NCBI GenBank assembly: GCA_022818135.1
Contig: JAFMSR010000013.1
Location: 23,148,207-23,212,206, forward strand
Length of the DNA stretch: 64,000 nt
Direction of reading: 5' to 3'
Source: Saxidomus purpurata
Lineage: Eukaryota > Mollusca > Bivalvia > Venerida > Veneridae
Numbering within the stretch: the stretch's first letter is position 1; every line of letters starts with the position of its first letter. Below are positions 36,713 to 44,767 of this stretch, in pieces. The notes beneath the pieces are model-generated. The model had not been told where the DNA came from, made no database searches, and saw only the letters and a list, made by a program, of their open reading frames with translations. Made by a program: the position numbers and the translations under genes.

Positions 36713-39179
36713 ACTCCTTCGCCATTAGTGATGGGACTCAAGACAACCCCCCGTAATATAATGCTGTCGTAGTAGATTGTCACAGACATGGGAGGTAACT
36801 CTTGATTACTTTCTGTTACCATAGAGACACCATAGAGATACTTTAGGTCACCTTTCATAGAGTGTATAATGGTCACTGACTCAGGAAACAGATATTGTTC
36901 ACAGTTAATAGATCAGCCAGTTAAAGTCATAGAGAATAATAGTCAAACCAAAGTAAAACATTCACTCACAGAAAATTAATGTTATTCAGTTGTACTCTTG
37001 TAACCATCCGGACCAAGGTAAGGAATGATCTAACCAACATCTGCATTTGGCATACACTTATGTGTGAAAAAAGTTCAATAATAGAGTGAGTTAAGTTGTG
37101 AAGTAGATAGGAACCAGCAAATTATTTTGAATGCAAACAGAGAAATATTTAACAGATCTTAATACTGAAACAATTGTTTTAATGTTATTTTCAGAAACTA
37201 CCAAGCAAGTTCAAGAAGATGTTTGAAGACTTTGAGACACTTATGGACCCTTCAAGAAATCATCGCGTATACAGATTGTCCGTTGCTAAAATGTCTCCTC
37301 CTATTCTACCATTTATGCCTCTTCTGATGAAAGGTATGTGCATGTGTATAGGTTTTTCAGTATGTAGACTAAGATTGAAAGATCTGCCTTTGTTATTGAG
37401 TTGTTAAATGAACATTTTCTCCAAAGGTAAAGTAGCGTAGAGTCATTAAAACTAACAGAAGTATTTCAAACCTCTATTGTATCTAAGTGGCAATACATAC
37501 AGTGACATGTATGTGTCCAGTTAGCAGTACATACACTTACATGTGATTGACACATGTGGGTGAGTTTCTTGTTAATTTTATGTTGTATGTAATAGACAGG
37601 AGTATGATGTAAGAGCTGTGGAGCCCTCATGGCACAATGGTAGTGCATTTGCCTTAGGATCAGAGGGTTCCAGGTTTGATCCCTACCAGAACAATGGCAG
37701 TAGTGTCTTAGGCAAGACACAGATATTTCCGCATTCTCTCTCTCTATCTCTCTCTCTCTCTGTCTCTGTCTTCGTGGTTGATTCTATCTGTCTCTCTCTC
37801 TCTCTTCGTGGTTGATTCTATCTGGAGTGAGTCTCAATAGTGATAAATCTTAGTTGTTAGAATTTGTCTTGCAATGGAGAATAAATAAATTAGTATAAAT
37901 TATTGTAAAAGCTCAATAATAATAATGACTTTACATATTTATGGGGGACAACATATTTAGTGCAAGGCCAATTTTCAATATTGTCCACATGATCAAAATA
38001 CAAGCAAATTATGCTGATGACTGATTTGAGCTTCACCAAGTAACGTGTTTATTTTTCAGATATGACATTTACACATGAGGGAAACAAGACATATTTTGAC
38101 GGTCTGGTAAACTTTGAGAAAATGGTATGTTAGATTTTGTATATAATTATATGTCTGTAATTAATGTTGACCAAAAGTGCATTGTCATCACAAGGTGTAA
38201 TATAAAAGACTTACAGAAATATCATGCAAAATGCTAGTGCCCTAATGTATCTGTAAACATGCTACATGTAAAGGCAATTTTGTATGAACCTGCATAGACT
38301 GTGTTTATGCTTACCACTATATAGGCAGAAATAGGCAGAGTGTGTGTTTCAAAGAGTTACTTTCCTTTCTACAGTAGCTGTATCAACTCCAGGATTGTAT
38401 TTTAAAGTATAATTTCATTTTCAGCATATGATTGCACAAACTTTGAAGACAGTACGGTTCTGTAGAAGTGCTCATCTTGGTAAGTAAACTGTCATGTATT
38501 TCTTGCATATTATGGAAACTGATTTTCTTAGGCCTTTAACAATATGATGAAAGTGTACTCAAAAGACTGCTACATTTGTAAAGTAATACAGTAATTATAT
38601 GGATTATATTATTAAATCTGATTCAGTGGGTTTGTTACGTTTAATTGGCTACCTGAAAATTGAGCAGTTTAGATTATGTCTATACTACATGAGCAAGTAG
38701 ATTGGGACCCTCCAGAATACACAATGTTCCTGTTTTATTAAACCAAATGACCAACTGTTTGAAGTCCTGTGTATAAGGATTATGTATGATTCACGTAGAG
38801 AAATTATGTAAATTTATATAGACCCCCTGTCGCTCAGATTTTGTGAACCATGTCAACTGACACTAAATAACATTATATCAAACCTTAGAAAATATGCAAG
38901 ATTCAATTTGGTCAGATTTTCATAAAATTTGGCTTTGTCATTTGGAGTAATGGTACAGTCTTCAATATAGATCCATTGTGGCCCTGTTGTAAGTTTTCAT
39001 ACTTCTATAGTACTTATGACTAGAAGATTAACCATAATTTTGTCACTTTTACAGACCTAGAAGCTCCCGGAACTTTAAAATCCTCGGACACGTCAGAATA
39101 TATACGTAACCTGAAGGTGATCGACAATCAGAGGTTACTGACGCAACTCTCACACAAACTGGAACCAAGAAAAACCTAG
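17790..39179 (+). CDS. RAPGEF4: EPAC2-like cAMP-regulated Rap guanine-nucleotide exchange factor (whole gene span)
   Basis: The product is a cAMP sensor that loads GTP onto Rap1/Rap2; in the family, cAMP binding to the CNB domain releases autoinhibition of the CDC25-type GEF domain. Coding exons: 17790-22510, 22601-22653, 23484-23587, 24022-24250, 24499-24682, 25487-25632, 26930-27006, 27408-27554, 28136-28248, 28654-28739, 28893-28943, 29743-29821, 30476-30626, 31763-31857, 32693-32817, 33148-33294, 33945-34042, 34667-34792, 35475-35653, 36508-36794 (damaged), 37195-37333, 38060-38124, 38425-38479, 39055-39179. Splice phases are consistent throughout, giving about 2,460 residues against about 1,000 in vertebrate EPAC2. 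Order: disordered extension 1-1591, linker to 1626, DEP about 1627-1710, CNB-B about 1775-1890, REM about 1925-2050, RA about 2115-2200, CDC25 about 2215-2450. DEP presence and close similarity to vertebrate EPAC2 favour RAPGEF4 over RAPGEF3, though an invertebrate gene may predate that split. CNB-A is absent from this transcript. Confidence 0.93.
22511..22600 (+). other. Candidate 90-nt in-frame intron inside the giant exon
   Basis: Donor aga|gtgtgt and acceptor cattacagag| bound exactly 90 bases, so splicing or retention both keep frame. The 30 encoded residues are Cys/Tyr/Leu/Val-rich, unlike the acidic, Ser-rich sequence on either side, which favours an intron. An alternative acceptor two bases earlier would shift the frame to an early stop. 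Confidence 0.6.
22601..22653 (+). CDS. RAPGEF4: RAPGEF exon: end of N-terminal extension
   Basis: It encodes [17 protein letters not shown] after the candidate mini-intron and ends at donor a|gtaagt in phase 1. It continues the giant exon's frame whether or not the 90 bases are spliced. Confidence 0.75.
23484..23587 (+). CDS. RAPGEF4: RAPGEF exon: linker before DEP
   Basis: This 104-nt exon runs between tttctag and agt|gtaagt, entering in phase 1 and leaving in phase 0. It encodes a Lys/Gln/Pro-rich linker ending [10 protein letters not shown], which aligns with the short linker just before DEP in vertebrate EPAC2. It is the exon that ties the giant N-terminal frame to the conserved domains. 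Confidence 0.85.
24022..24250 (+). CDS. RAPGEF4: RAPGEF exon: DEP domain, first part
   Basis: It encodes [18 protein letters not shown]...APHMIRDRK...[18 protein letters not shown], the start of the EPAC DEP domain, including the diagnostic '[10 protein letters not shown]' and '[11 protein letters not shown]' segments. In the family DEP drives membrane recruitment through phosphatidic acid. The donor follows GTG GTT CAT G. Confidence 0.95.
24499..24682 (+). CDS. RAPGEF4: RAPGEF exon: end of DEP and DEP-CNB linker
   Basis: It continues DEP with '[18 protein letters not shown]' and ends in the linker '[13 protein letters not shown]'. Entry is phase 1 and exit phase 2 (CC|G), matching the next exon. 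Confidence 0.95.
24877..25008. repeat. 22-bp tandem repeat in RAPGEF intron
   Basis: Five to six imperfect copies of a 22-bp unit (tgctaatctgtgaatctata core) lie in the intron after the second DEP exon. Confidence 0.85.
25266..25447 (-). repeat. tRNA-headed SINE, family 1 (inverted copy)
   Basis: This is the reverse complement of the family at 9662-9870. 'ggaaaaccagtactgg' and the B-box complement 'ggggcttgaagccgcaacc' are followed by the A-box complement 'cctctacaccactgc'. It sits about 40 bases before the next RAPGEF exon. Confidence 0.8.
25487..25632 (+). CDS. RAPGEF4: RAPGEF exon: hinge into CNB-B
   Basis: It encodes '[18 protein letters not shown]' and '[18 protein letters not shown]', the helix leading into CNB-B. 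The donor is GTC T|gtatgt, giving the EPAC-typical VLFNQG across the junction with the next exon. Confidence 0.95.
25655..25905 (+). repeat. SINE-like element close to a splice donor
   Basis: The segment contains 'ggtgctgtgcaccaggcatg' followed by 'ttaaagaacc', a block I associate with conserved metazoan SINE cores, and ends in a TTA-rich tail. It begins about 20 bases downstream of the exon donor at 25632. Family assignment is tentative. Confidence 0.5.
26930..27006 (+). CDS. RAPGEF4: RAPGEF exon: CNB-B beta core
   Basis: It encodes [18 protein letters not shown] then NVVIYGK, the first half of the cyclic-nucleotide-binding beta roll, and is near-identical in pattern to vertebrate EPAC2. 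The exit is phase 0. Confidence 0.95.
27408..27554 (+). CDS. RAPGEF4: RAPGEF exon: CNB-B phosphate-binding cassette
   Basis: It encodes [20 protein letters not shown], then [12 protein letters not shown]. The phosphate-binding cassette [16 protein letters not shown] has Lys where PKA and CNG channels have Glu (FGELAL), the known EPAC difference in ribose contact, and retains the Arg that binds the cyclic phosphate. It ends with the lid-hinge segment '[11 protein letters not shown]'. cAMP binding should be intact. Confidence 0.95.
28136..28248 (+). CDS. RAPGEF4: RAPGEF exon: CNB-B hinge to REM
   Basis: It encodes [20 protein letters not shown], the hinge and switchboard that transmits cAMP binding. 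The exit is phase 2 (AA|G). Confidence 0.95.
28654..28739 (+). CDS. RAPGEF4: RAPGEF exon: REM domain start
   Basis: It encodes [20 protein letters not shown], the N-terminal Ras-exchanger-motif signature (GTPEKxLEHLL). The donor is ATA G|gtaaca. Confidence 0.9.
28893..28943 (+). CDS. RAPGEF4: RAPGEF 51-nt micro-exon in REM (probable)
   Basis: Acceptor ccccatag| and donor tacag|gtaagt bound a 51-base, phase-1 symmetric segment encoding [17 protein letters not shown]. It fits the phases of both neighbours and shows no stop. Because it is phase-symmetric it could be skipped. Vertebrate REM has a shorter loop here, so it may be a lineage-specific or alternative exon. Confidence 0.6.
29281..29610 (+). 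repeat. tRNA-headed SINE, family 3, with internal 33-bp triplication
   Basis: A tRNA-like head with 'ggttcaagccctactgacc' precedes about three copies of a unit including 'tcaagccctgctactgacc'. The body 'gatgaaggttagtgttc...aaattacccacatg' is shared with 48130-48435. Confidence 0.65.
29743..29821 (+). CDS. RAPGEF4: RAPGEF exon: REM core
   Basis: It encodes [16 protein letters not shown] then [10 protein letters not shown], the conserved REM helix pair. It ends in phase 2 at a U12-type AT donor rather than a GT donor. Confidence 0.9.
29822..30475 (+). other. U12-type AT-AC intron in the REM region
   Basis: The intron starts ATATCCTTTT, the canonical minor-spliceosome AT donor, and ends ...gtcAC. 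A branch-site match (ATCCTTAAC, 30457-30465) lies about 11 bases from the 3' end, within the tight spacing U12 introns require. With these ends the split codon is CA|C (His), restoring LSHYHSSS, which aligns with the vertebrate HYH motif. No GT donor gives a correct join. Confidence 0.88.
30476..30626 (+). CDS. RAPGEF4: RAPGEF exon: REM C-terminal half
   Basis: It encodes [18 protein letters not shown] and [17 protein letters not shown], followed by NAFLE. It enters in phase 2 after an AT-AC intron and leaves in phase 0. Confidence 0.92.
30727..30898. repeat. Short MITE-like element with TACAGTAAA ends
   Basis: Ends 'tacagtaaagtt' and 'aactttacagta' are inverted copies, with an internal 'gaccgacc/ggtggtct' pairing. 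It is intronic. Confidence 0.6.
31763..31857 (+). CDS. RAPGEF4: RAPGEF exon: REM-RA linker
   Basis: It encodes [18 protein letters not shown] then [13 protein letters not shown], equivalent to the segment after AFLE in vertebrate EPAC2. The exit is phase 2. Confidence 0.88.
31905..32246. repeat. C/A-rich insertion with a CAGTGGCGGAT-like end
   Basis: A segment with many C runs ends '...aaaatccgccactga'. Read on the minus strand this begins tcagtggcggatttt, a terminus seen in several animal non-autonomous DNA transposons. The opposite end is unclear. It lies directly after the exon at 31857. Confidence 0.45.
32693..32817 (+). CDS. RAPGEF4: RAPGEF exon: basic linker before RA
   Basis: It encodes [18 protein letters not shown] and a Lys/Arg-rich stretch '[13 protein letters not shown]'. 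This region is variable in the family; the basic cluster resembles a nuclear-localisation or lipid-binding patch (inference). Confidence 0.85.
33148..33294 (+). CDS. RAPGEF4: RAPGEF exon: Ras-association domain, first part
   Basis: It encodes [18 protein letters not shown] and a helix '[18 protein letters not shown]', matching the ubiquitin-like RA fold of EPAC2 that binds Ras-GTP. Confidence 0.93.
33945..34042 (+). CDS. RAPGEF4: RAPGEF exon: Ras-association domain, second part
   Basis: It encodes [20 protein letters not shown] and [13 protein letters not shown], ending in phase 0. Confidence 0.93.
34193..34513. repeat. MITE-like repeat with CTGTAAA / TTTACAG ends
   Basis: It begins 'gctgtaaattctgcaaaa' and ends 'aagtttacagtaaa'. 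The interior alternates TTTTCAC and GTGAAAA motifs. A related partial copy is at 40061-40215. Confidence 0.6.
34667..34792 (+). CDS. RAPGEF4: RAPGEF exon: entry to CDC25 GEF domain
   Basis: It encodes [20 protein letters not shown] and [17 protein letters not shown]. The 'MTxYDWELF' segment is diagnostic of EPAC GEF domains. Confidence 0.95.
35172..35398 (+). repeat. tRNA-headed SINE, family 2
   Basis: B-box-like 'cccagttttaatccccgc', body 'gacacagatatttccacat', and tail 'gaataaataatttagaat' are present. It is a relative of 13386-13612. Confidence 0.75.
35475..35653 (+). CDS. RAPGEF4: RAPGEF exon: CDC25 domain core
   Basis: It encodes [19 protein letters not shown] and '[17 protein letters not shown]', followed by [16 protein letters not shown]. 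The [11 protein letters not shown] block is a hallmark of the Rap-GEF catalytic core. Confidence 0.95.
36508..36794 (+). CDS. RAPGEF4: RAPGEF exon: CDC25 domain, interrupted by poly-C block
   Basis: The exon begins normally after gtttcag ([10 protein letters not shown]) and ends normally (...RLSQTWE|gtaact). Between about 36541 and 36716 it holds C and G runs, mostly C, bounded by repeated 'ttcgccat'. The expected exon is about 88 bases; this is 287. Small indels also break the frame after the block (VMGL is readable, then a shift). All upstream and downstream phases agree with an intact 88-base exon. A sequencing or assembly artefact is therefore much likelier than a true inactivating insertion. 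Confidence 0.8.
37195..37333 (+). CDS. RAPGEF4: RAPGEF exon: CDC25 domain
   Basis: It encodes [20 protein letters not shown] and [16 protein letters not shown], then [10 protein letters not shown]. The PFxPLL segment precedes the catalytic helical hairpin. Confidence 0.95.
37617..37897 (+). repeat. tRNA-headed SINE, family 2, expanded by CT repeats
   Basis: It has the same head and tail as 13386-13612, but a CT-rich microsatellite at 37735-37805 has expanded and duplicated the 'ttcgtggttgattctatct' block. Confidence 0.8.
38060..38124 (+). CDS. RAPGEF4: RAPGEF exon: CDC25 domain
   Basis: It encodes [20 protein letters not shown] then KM. 'DMTFxHEGN' is the conserved catalytic-hairpin region of Rap GEFs. 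Confidence 0.95.
38425..38479 (+). CDS. RAPGEF4: RAPGEF exon: CDC25 domain
   Basis: It encodes [18 protein letters not shown] and leaves in phase 1 into the terminal exon. Confidence 0.93.
39055..39179 (+). CDS. RAPGEF4: RAPGEF terminal coding exon
   Basis: It encodes [20 protein letters not shown] then KLEPRKT and the stop TAG at 39177. The 'VIDNQRxLxQxSHxLEPR' ending is the EPAC2 C-terminus. Confidence 0.95.
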
Positions 39180-39420
39180 TGATGTCCAAGGCTTAATCGT
39201 GTTGAAACATTTCAAAATTGGTCTTGGAATTATGAGTTATTAAAATAAAACAAGATCTTGATATAAGAAGCTACATTGTACTGATCAAGATAAAGCTTCA
39301 CAAGAGATTGTTATTTTATCAAGGAAGTCATTTCCATCTTTATTAGTTCACTAGAAATAGAGGCGTACATATCCGTTAACTGTATTGTGCCAAAATAAAG
39401 CTTACTGCAGTATTAAAGCT
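39180..39420 (+). other. RAPGEF 3' UTR with polyadenylation signals
   Basis: AATAAA hexamers lie at 39244-39249 and 39394-39399. The actual 3' end cannot be placed; the UTR could extend further downstream. Confidence 0.5.
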
Positions 39421-39430
39421 GCAAATTTAC

Positions 39431-39540
39431 ATATACGGTGAACTCTGTATATAGCAACTCCGGTAATAGCGAAATTTCGGATAAAAGGAACAAATCTAAA
39501 TGGTCCGGAGAAGTTTGTTATATACAGGGTTTACTGTAAC
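39431..39540. repeat. pogo/Tigger-like short element
   Basis: The block 'cgaaatttcggataaaa' with 'tggtccggagaagtttg' and outer ends 'ctctgtatata/tatacagggt' resembles MITEs of the pogo/Tigger group. Assignment is by recollection of pattern only. Confidence 0.45.
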
Positions 39541-39649
39541 ACTAAGACAATCAGTTACCATGTCAGATTATTTTTGTAGCAAATTTACAATAACTTTCTA
39601 GACTATATTGTCAGAGATTATATTGGTGTCATTGCTGCCAAGTTTGACT

Positions 39650-39865
39650 GTATTTAGGAGCCTGTACAACTGCAAATGTTGCAGCATTTAGAAGTGTATA
39701 CAGCTCCAAGTGTTAATATATTTATAAGACAATTCAGCTTCAAATGTTGCTGCATTTTGTTGTATGTACACCTCCTAGTGTTGCTGCATATAGGACAATA
39801 CACAGCTGCAAATGTTGCTGCAATTTGAATCATGTATTTAGTAGTAGTGTAACAGTACAACATCA
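39650..39865. repeat. Degenerate tandem repeat of about 45-55 bp
   Basis: Four to five imperfect copies centre on 'cagctgcaaatgttgctgca'. It is non-coding. Confidence 0.6.
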
Positions 39866-40060
39866 ACAACAATATTTGTGATCAGGTTCTCATTTAAGTT
39901 TACATGATAGAAAAAAATCCTAGGTATTATGCATATAATTATGACACTGTTACAGCATCAGATAAAAAGATTTGATAATGATGGACCAGATCAGTCGTCA
40001 GTAGTTTATCTGAAGCATTATAATGTTCATGTTCCACCATGATATCTTGCAAAATCATGC

Positions 40061-40215
40061 ACTGTAAATTTGGTAAAATTTGCAATGATTAAATTTTCAC
40101 AAATTTTTCACTCGCTTGTTAAAAGTCTAGCAAAAGATTAATTTCACATAGATTTACTGTTAGAGAATTACCCTGCGGTGAAACTTGTATTGCAGTGTTA
40201 ACGTGCAGTACATCA
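40061..40215. repeat. Partial MITE-like copy
   Basis: It shares 'actgtaaatttgg...ttgcaatgattaaattttcac' and 'cacatagatttactgttaga' with the element at 34193-34513. Confidence 0.5.
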
Positions 40216-40463
40216 AAGCCAAGTTGTCAAAATTGACCAGATGGCAATAGAAATTGAAAAGCAAATTGCCAGTGTGTTGTTTTGGCGCAAGGACTTGCGC
40301 CTTGTTCCAAAAACATTGAAAAGTGTACCTATGTTTATGTTTAACATTTTTGTTTGTTTGTTATTTAATTTTTTGTTCATGCTGAAGCAAGTAAATGTGC
40401 AATATTTTGTTATGTATAATTTTATGTGCTAATTTTTGTACAGGCTGTTCTTTTTAACATTTA

Positions 40464-41058
40464 TTAGTCCTCTACTGGTTTCACCAGAAGGGTGTATAGG
40501 TTTACCCTCCTTCCGTCATATATTATAGCAGGGTCTGTATATTACAATACACGGACCCTGATTATAGTGATTATGCACATTTTTTTTTTTCCATCGGACA
40601 AAATTATGGTTGCTATGACAATGGAAATAGTAAAACTACCACATACAAGCTGGATCCTGTGATATCTCGAAAAGAGTTCAAAGTAGCATCATTAACCTTG
40701 GCATATGGATAAAGGATGATATGAGGATTACACACAACATAAACTTTTTGTCAGACGAAACTTTCGGTTGCTATGGCAACAGAAATAGTAAATTACTTGG
40801 TTTTTTGTTTGTCAGTAGGATAACTCGGTAAGTATGGAATGGAATTTATTCAAACGGCATACAAAGAAAAGTGTACTGGGAAAGAACTATCACTCTGCCT
40901 TGCCTAGTTTTGAATGATCTCCCTTGTCTCTCCAGAGTATAACTGCATAAGTACTGAGGAGAATTTATTCAAAATGCGTACAAAAAGTGGATTGTTGTGA
41001 TCTCATTGCAAGAACTGTTCCTTGCCAAATTTTGGAATTATCTCCCTTTATATAATTT
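40464..41058 (+). repeat. Hairpin-ended interspersed repeat, TTAGTCCTC type
   Basis: It opens 'ttagtcctctactggt' with hairpin partner 'accagaagg'. The interior repeats 'ggttgctatg(a/g)caa' and 'gaatttattcaaa', and it ends near 'ttatctccctttatat'. It is built like the TTAGCTC families: short 5' hairpin and no coding. Confidence 0.65.
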
Positions 41059-42640
41059 TTTTTTAGAAAAATGAAGACTCTTTGTCCTCCTGTAAACAAA
41101 TTCATCCCTGAAGGTTTTAAACAGATAGGGGACACATGTATTGCTTGCAATTCTCCAGTTACTTGTTCACCTTTTATCTTCTCTACAACGTCTTCTTTTA
41201 TGTCGAAGATTTTCTATATGACACAAAATCAAGTGTACTGCAATAAGTTGGTAATGTACAGTATATAAGAGAACATTATATTACATTTTTTGGGTAAAAG
41301 TACATTTTATCTTTGAAAAATAAGTGATTAAAAGAGAAAAAGTGCTTTAATATATCGGTTGGTCAAGTTGCATTTGTTTAACCTGAAGTTTGAAACTTAA
41401 AACTGTATTTAAATATCACCAAAAAGCTGCTCTTCCTTTGGCATTAAAAATTACAAACTTTTGAAAAGAAAATGAGGGTGGCAGCTCCTAATAAAAATCT
41501 CCTATTTAGACACAAAAACAAACATTCACAGCATCAAGGGAGAGATGCTGGGGTCAGCCACAAGCAGATTGGTGAGCACAACTGACCTTATAATTCACTT
41601 AATTTAACATCACCAAAAATAAATATTAACAGATTACATGTGATTATGGAACTTTCGCTTGAACTAGCTACTATCCAATCAGATGACAGATATTGGAGAC
41701 ATCACCTGGAGATAGTTTCAATTTGTATGAAAAAGTTATTTACCATATATTGTGTAAAAAGTAAGTTAAACATATCTTAATAGTACTTCGTACTGACACC
41801 CTGTTTATGGTTCTAAATGAATTGTCAACACTTACATTGTTTGTATTATAGAGAATGATACCTATTTTGTAATATGTAGTTTTGAGATATATAATGTTAT
41901 TTCTGGGTTGTGCTAAAAGGTTGTGTGGTAAATCTAGGTCACTTCACACAAAATTTAAGAACTTTAGAAATTGTGTCCATGCAAATTTCTTGACAATTGT
42001 TTTATATGTTAACAGAAACCTATGGGTGGGAGTCTGGGAGACCAGTATAAGTGGTTTTTGTTGTCAAGTATTCTATCTTTACAGGTGTTTGTACTAAAGA
42101 TAGTGTGCTTTGTGAATGGTTTCTTTATTCAGAGGTGGTCTTTAAGATGAGTTTAATTGTATATAATATTTTGTGCATTCTGCATCTCAACTTTCTTAAT
42201 TAATGTAAAGCACATAATTTTAATTATTATTAAGTTTCTTTTTACATTTTTAATGGAAGTCTTAAATTTGCACTGTTCTTAAATATTTCCAAGTCTTAGA
42301 AACAAGGGAGGTAAGGCTTACATATTGAGAAAATGACTTGGGGACACTGTTTATAATCCTCATCAGGGAGTTAATATGAGGAAAAGATGGTCAGCGTATG
42401 TCAGGTTCTGGATGTAAAGCTTACCAAAATAGTGTTATGGGGCTGAAATGTTGCTTTAATTTGTTGGGTTTTTTTTGGCGTACAGAACTTGACGTTTTCT
42501 GCTGTCTTTGAAACCATCATTTGTCATGATGAAACTGGTTAAGGTTAACGTTCATTACATCTATGCAGGAATCTAGAATATACACAAATTCAGGGGGCAA
42601 CCAAATCCCATTCTAGATTCCTGACTTATGGAAGTACTTT

Positions 42641-43370
42641 TTTAGCTCACCTGGCACAAAGTGCTAGAGTGAGCTATTAGGATCACTCTCTGTCTGGGGT
42701 CCGTTGTATATCGTCCGTCCATCCGTCCACCATTTCCTTCAAACGATGTCTTCTCTGAAACCACTGGGCCAATGTTGATGAAACTTTGCATGGATGTTCC
42801 TTGCATAAAGCTCTATCAAAGTTGCTCAAAGAATTCCATTCAATGCAGAACTCTGATTGCTATGGCAGCAAATAGGAAAAACTTTAAAAATCTTCTTCTC
42901 TGAAACCACCAGGCCTAGAGCTTAGATATTTCGCATGTGGCATTGTCTAGTGGACCTCTACCAAGACTGTTCAAATTATGAGCCCCGGATCAAAATTGAC
43001 CCTGGCCGGGGGTCACTTGGTTTTACCTAGGCTTATATAGGAAAAACTTGAAAAATCTTCTTCTCTGAAACCACAAGGCCTAGAGCTTAGATATTTGGCA
43101 TGTAGCATTGTCTAGTGGAGCTCTACCAAGATTGTTCAAATCATGACCCCCTAGTCAAAATAACCCCTTCCCGGAAGGGGGGGAAGTCACTTGATTTCAC
43201 ATAGGCTTATATAGGGAAAACACAAGGCCGACAGGCAGATAATAGATATTTCAAATGTTACTTAGCATTGTGTAGTGGACCTCTACGAATTCTGTTAGAA
43301 ACATGACCTCTTTTATTATAGCCAATGGTAGTCAAGTGAGCGATATAGGGCCATCATGGCCCTCTTGTTT
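42641..43370 (+). repeat. Hairpin-ended interspersed repeat, TTAGCTCACCTGG type
   Basis: A longer copy of the element at 12290-12898. 'agctcacctggcac' with 'gtgctagagtgagct' opens it and 'gggccatcatggccctcttg' closes it. It carries three internal repeats of the 'aaggcctagagcttagatat' block. Confidence 0.8.
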
Positions 43371-43959
43371 TCAGGAAAGGTTGAGAAAGCTTTACTTTGA
43401 AAATGCCATAAGTTGTATAAATTGTAAATAATATTTATTGTGTATCTGTGATAATTATAAACATGTATATATAATTTCTGACTTACAATGTTAGAGAATG
43501 ATAATTTATCATGTCCTGTATGAATTCATAGTCGATTATATACTTTGTCTATTATAGTGTTGATCATCCAGCCATATGATCATTTAAATGAAAAAAATAC
43601 TTGTTAACGTGAATAGTTCCAAATATAAGAAGAAAAAGAAGACAAGTAGTCTTTCATATCTCAATTACTTTAAACTTTTAGTTAAAAATTGGTCACATCT
43701 TGATGTAAAATATATTTATGTTGTTTTAAATATTTGTTAGTACCAATGAAAACTGTTATGTGAAGTATTTTCTTATCATGATTATGAGATTAAAATATTT
43801 TATTGAAATCTCTGGTTTAGTGTTTGTTATATTTAGATATACATGTATGTATAAACAAATCTTTCAACAAGTGTATGGATGTCCTACATCTCATTAGTTG
43901 CTTGATGGTACATGTATTTGTAAGAGGAACTACAACATTAAGTGGCTTTAATTATTCAG

Positions 43960-44190
43960 GACGCTGGGATACAGTGTACGTACTACTGTGGAAATATAAA
44001 TGACGCTGGGATACAGTGTACTACTGTGGAAATATAATGACGCTGGGATACAGTGTACTACTGTGGAAATATAAATGACGCTGGGATACAGTGTACTACT
44101 GTGGAAATATAATGACGCTGGGATACAGTGTACTACTGTGGAAATATAAATGATGCTGGGATACAGTGTACTACTGTGGAAATATATCCA
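43960..44190. repeat. Alternating 37/38-bp tandem array
   Basis: Six units begin gacgctggg at 43960, 44002, 44039, 44077, 44114 and gatgctggg at 44152. Spacings are 42, 37, 38, 37 and 38, so the last five units form a 75-bp higher-order repeat distinguished by one A. Confidence 0.9.
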
Positions 44191-44535
44191 ATCCAGTACA
44201 AAGCTTTACAGTTTGCTGATATGAAATATCCAGACACTCGTTTGTTTATAGTTACACCAACTGCCACGGATGTCGTTACATATATCTTTGAACTTTTAGC
44301 TGAAAGCTCAAGAGATATTTCTAATGTTACAGAAACAGTTGGAATGGGCTTATCAGCAAGCGATACAATAAATAGTAAAATGGCAGTGACCATTGACAAT
44401 TTTTTGCTGTTAGGAAAATGTGCGGTATCAAATTTAATCAAACTGATAACTTCCAATAAGTGCCCTTTGAACAAAGGTAATTCCTTTCTAGAATGGGCAT
44501 CTAACTGTAAAGACTACAAGAGTTCTCTACCTTGA
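44152..44535 (+). other. Unexplained reading frame following the array
   Basis: An open frame runs from the last array unit to TGA at 44535 and has protein-like composition (VEIYPIQYKALQFADMKYPD; TRLFIVTPTATDVVTYIFEL). The array begins after an acceptor-like ttaattattcag, so it could be an exon whose 5' part was tandemly duplicated. I recognise no domain. The opposite strand also has a 113-codon frame, which weakens the coding case. Confidence 0.3.
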
Positions 44536-44740
44536 ATATTTCAGAGAAAATTTATTACAAGTGTTGAAACGAACAGTCACTCATTTTCATATATTTAAAG
44601 TTTTGCAGTAATATATCCTGAGGTCGTATTCAAGAGAATGGACTAACTCTTGAATACATGAGCGTTTTAATTTGGGGTCATGTGCTTGGAAGTATAAATC
44701 TGTTAAGCTTTCTCGAAACTTCGATTGAACCGATTGAAAT

Positions 44741-44767
44741 CACGTGACATTCTAGTATGTGACGTCA
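44741..44767. promoter_or_regulatory. E-box plus perfect CRE palindrome
   Basis: CACGTG at 44741-44746 and TGACGTCA at 44760-44767 lie 13 bases apart. This is a motif match only, with no adjacent gene start. Confidence 0.3.

Noticed and set aside
36457..36876. Poly-glycine and poly-proline reading frames
   Set aside because: They are translations of the C/G homopolymer block in the damaged exon and carry no protein signal.
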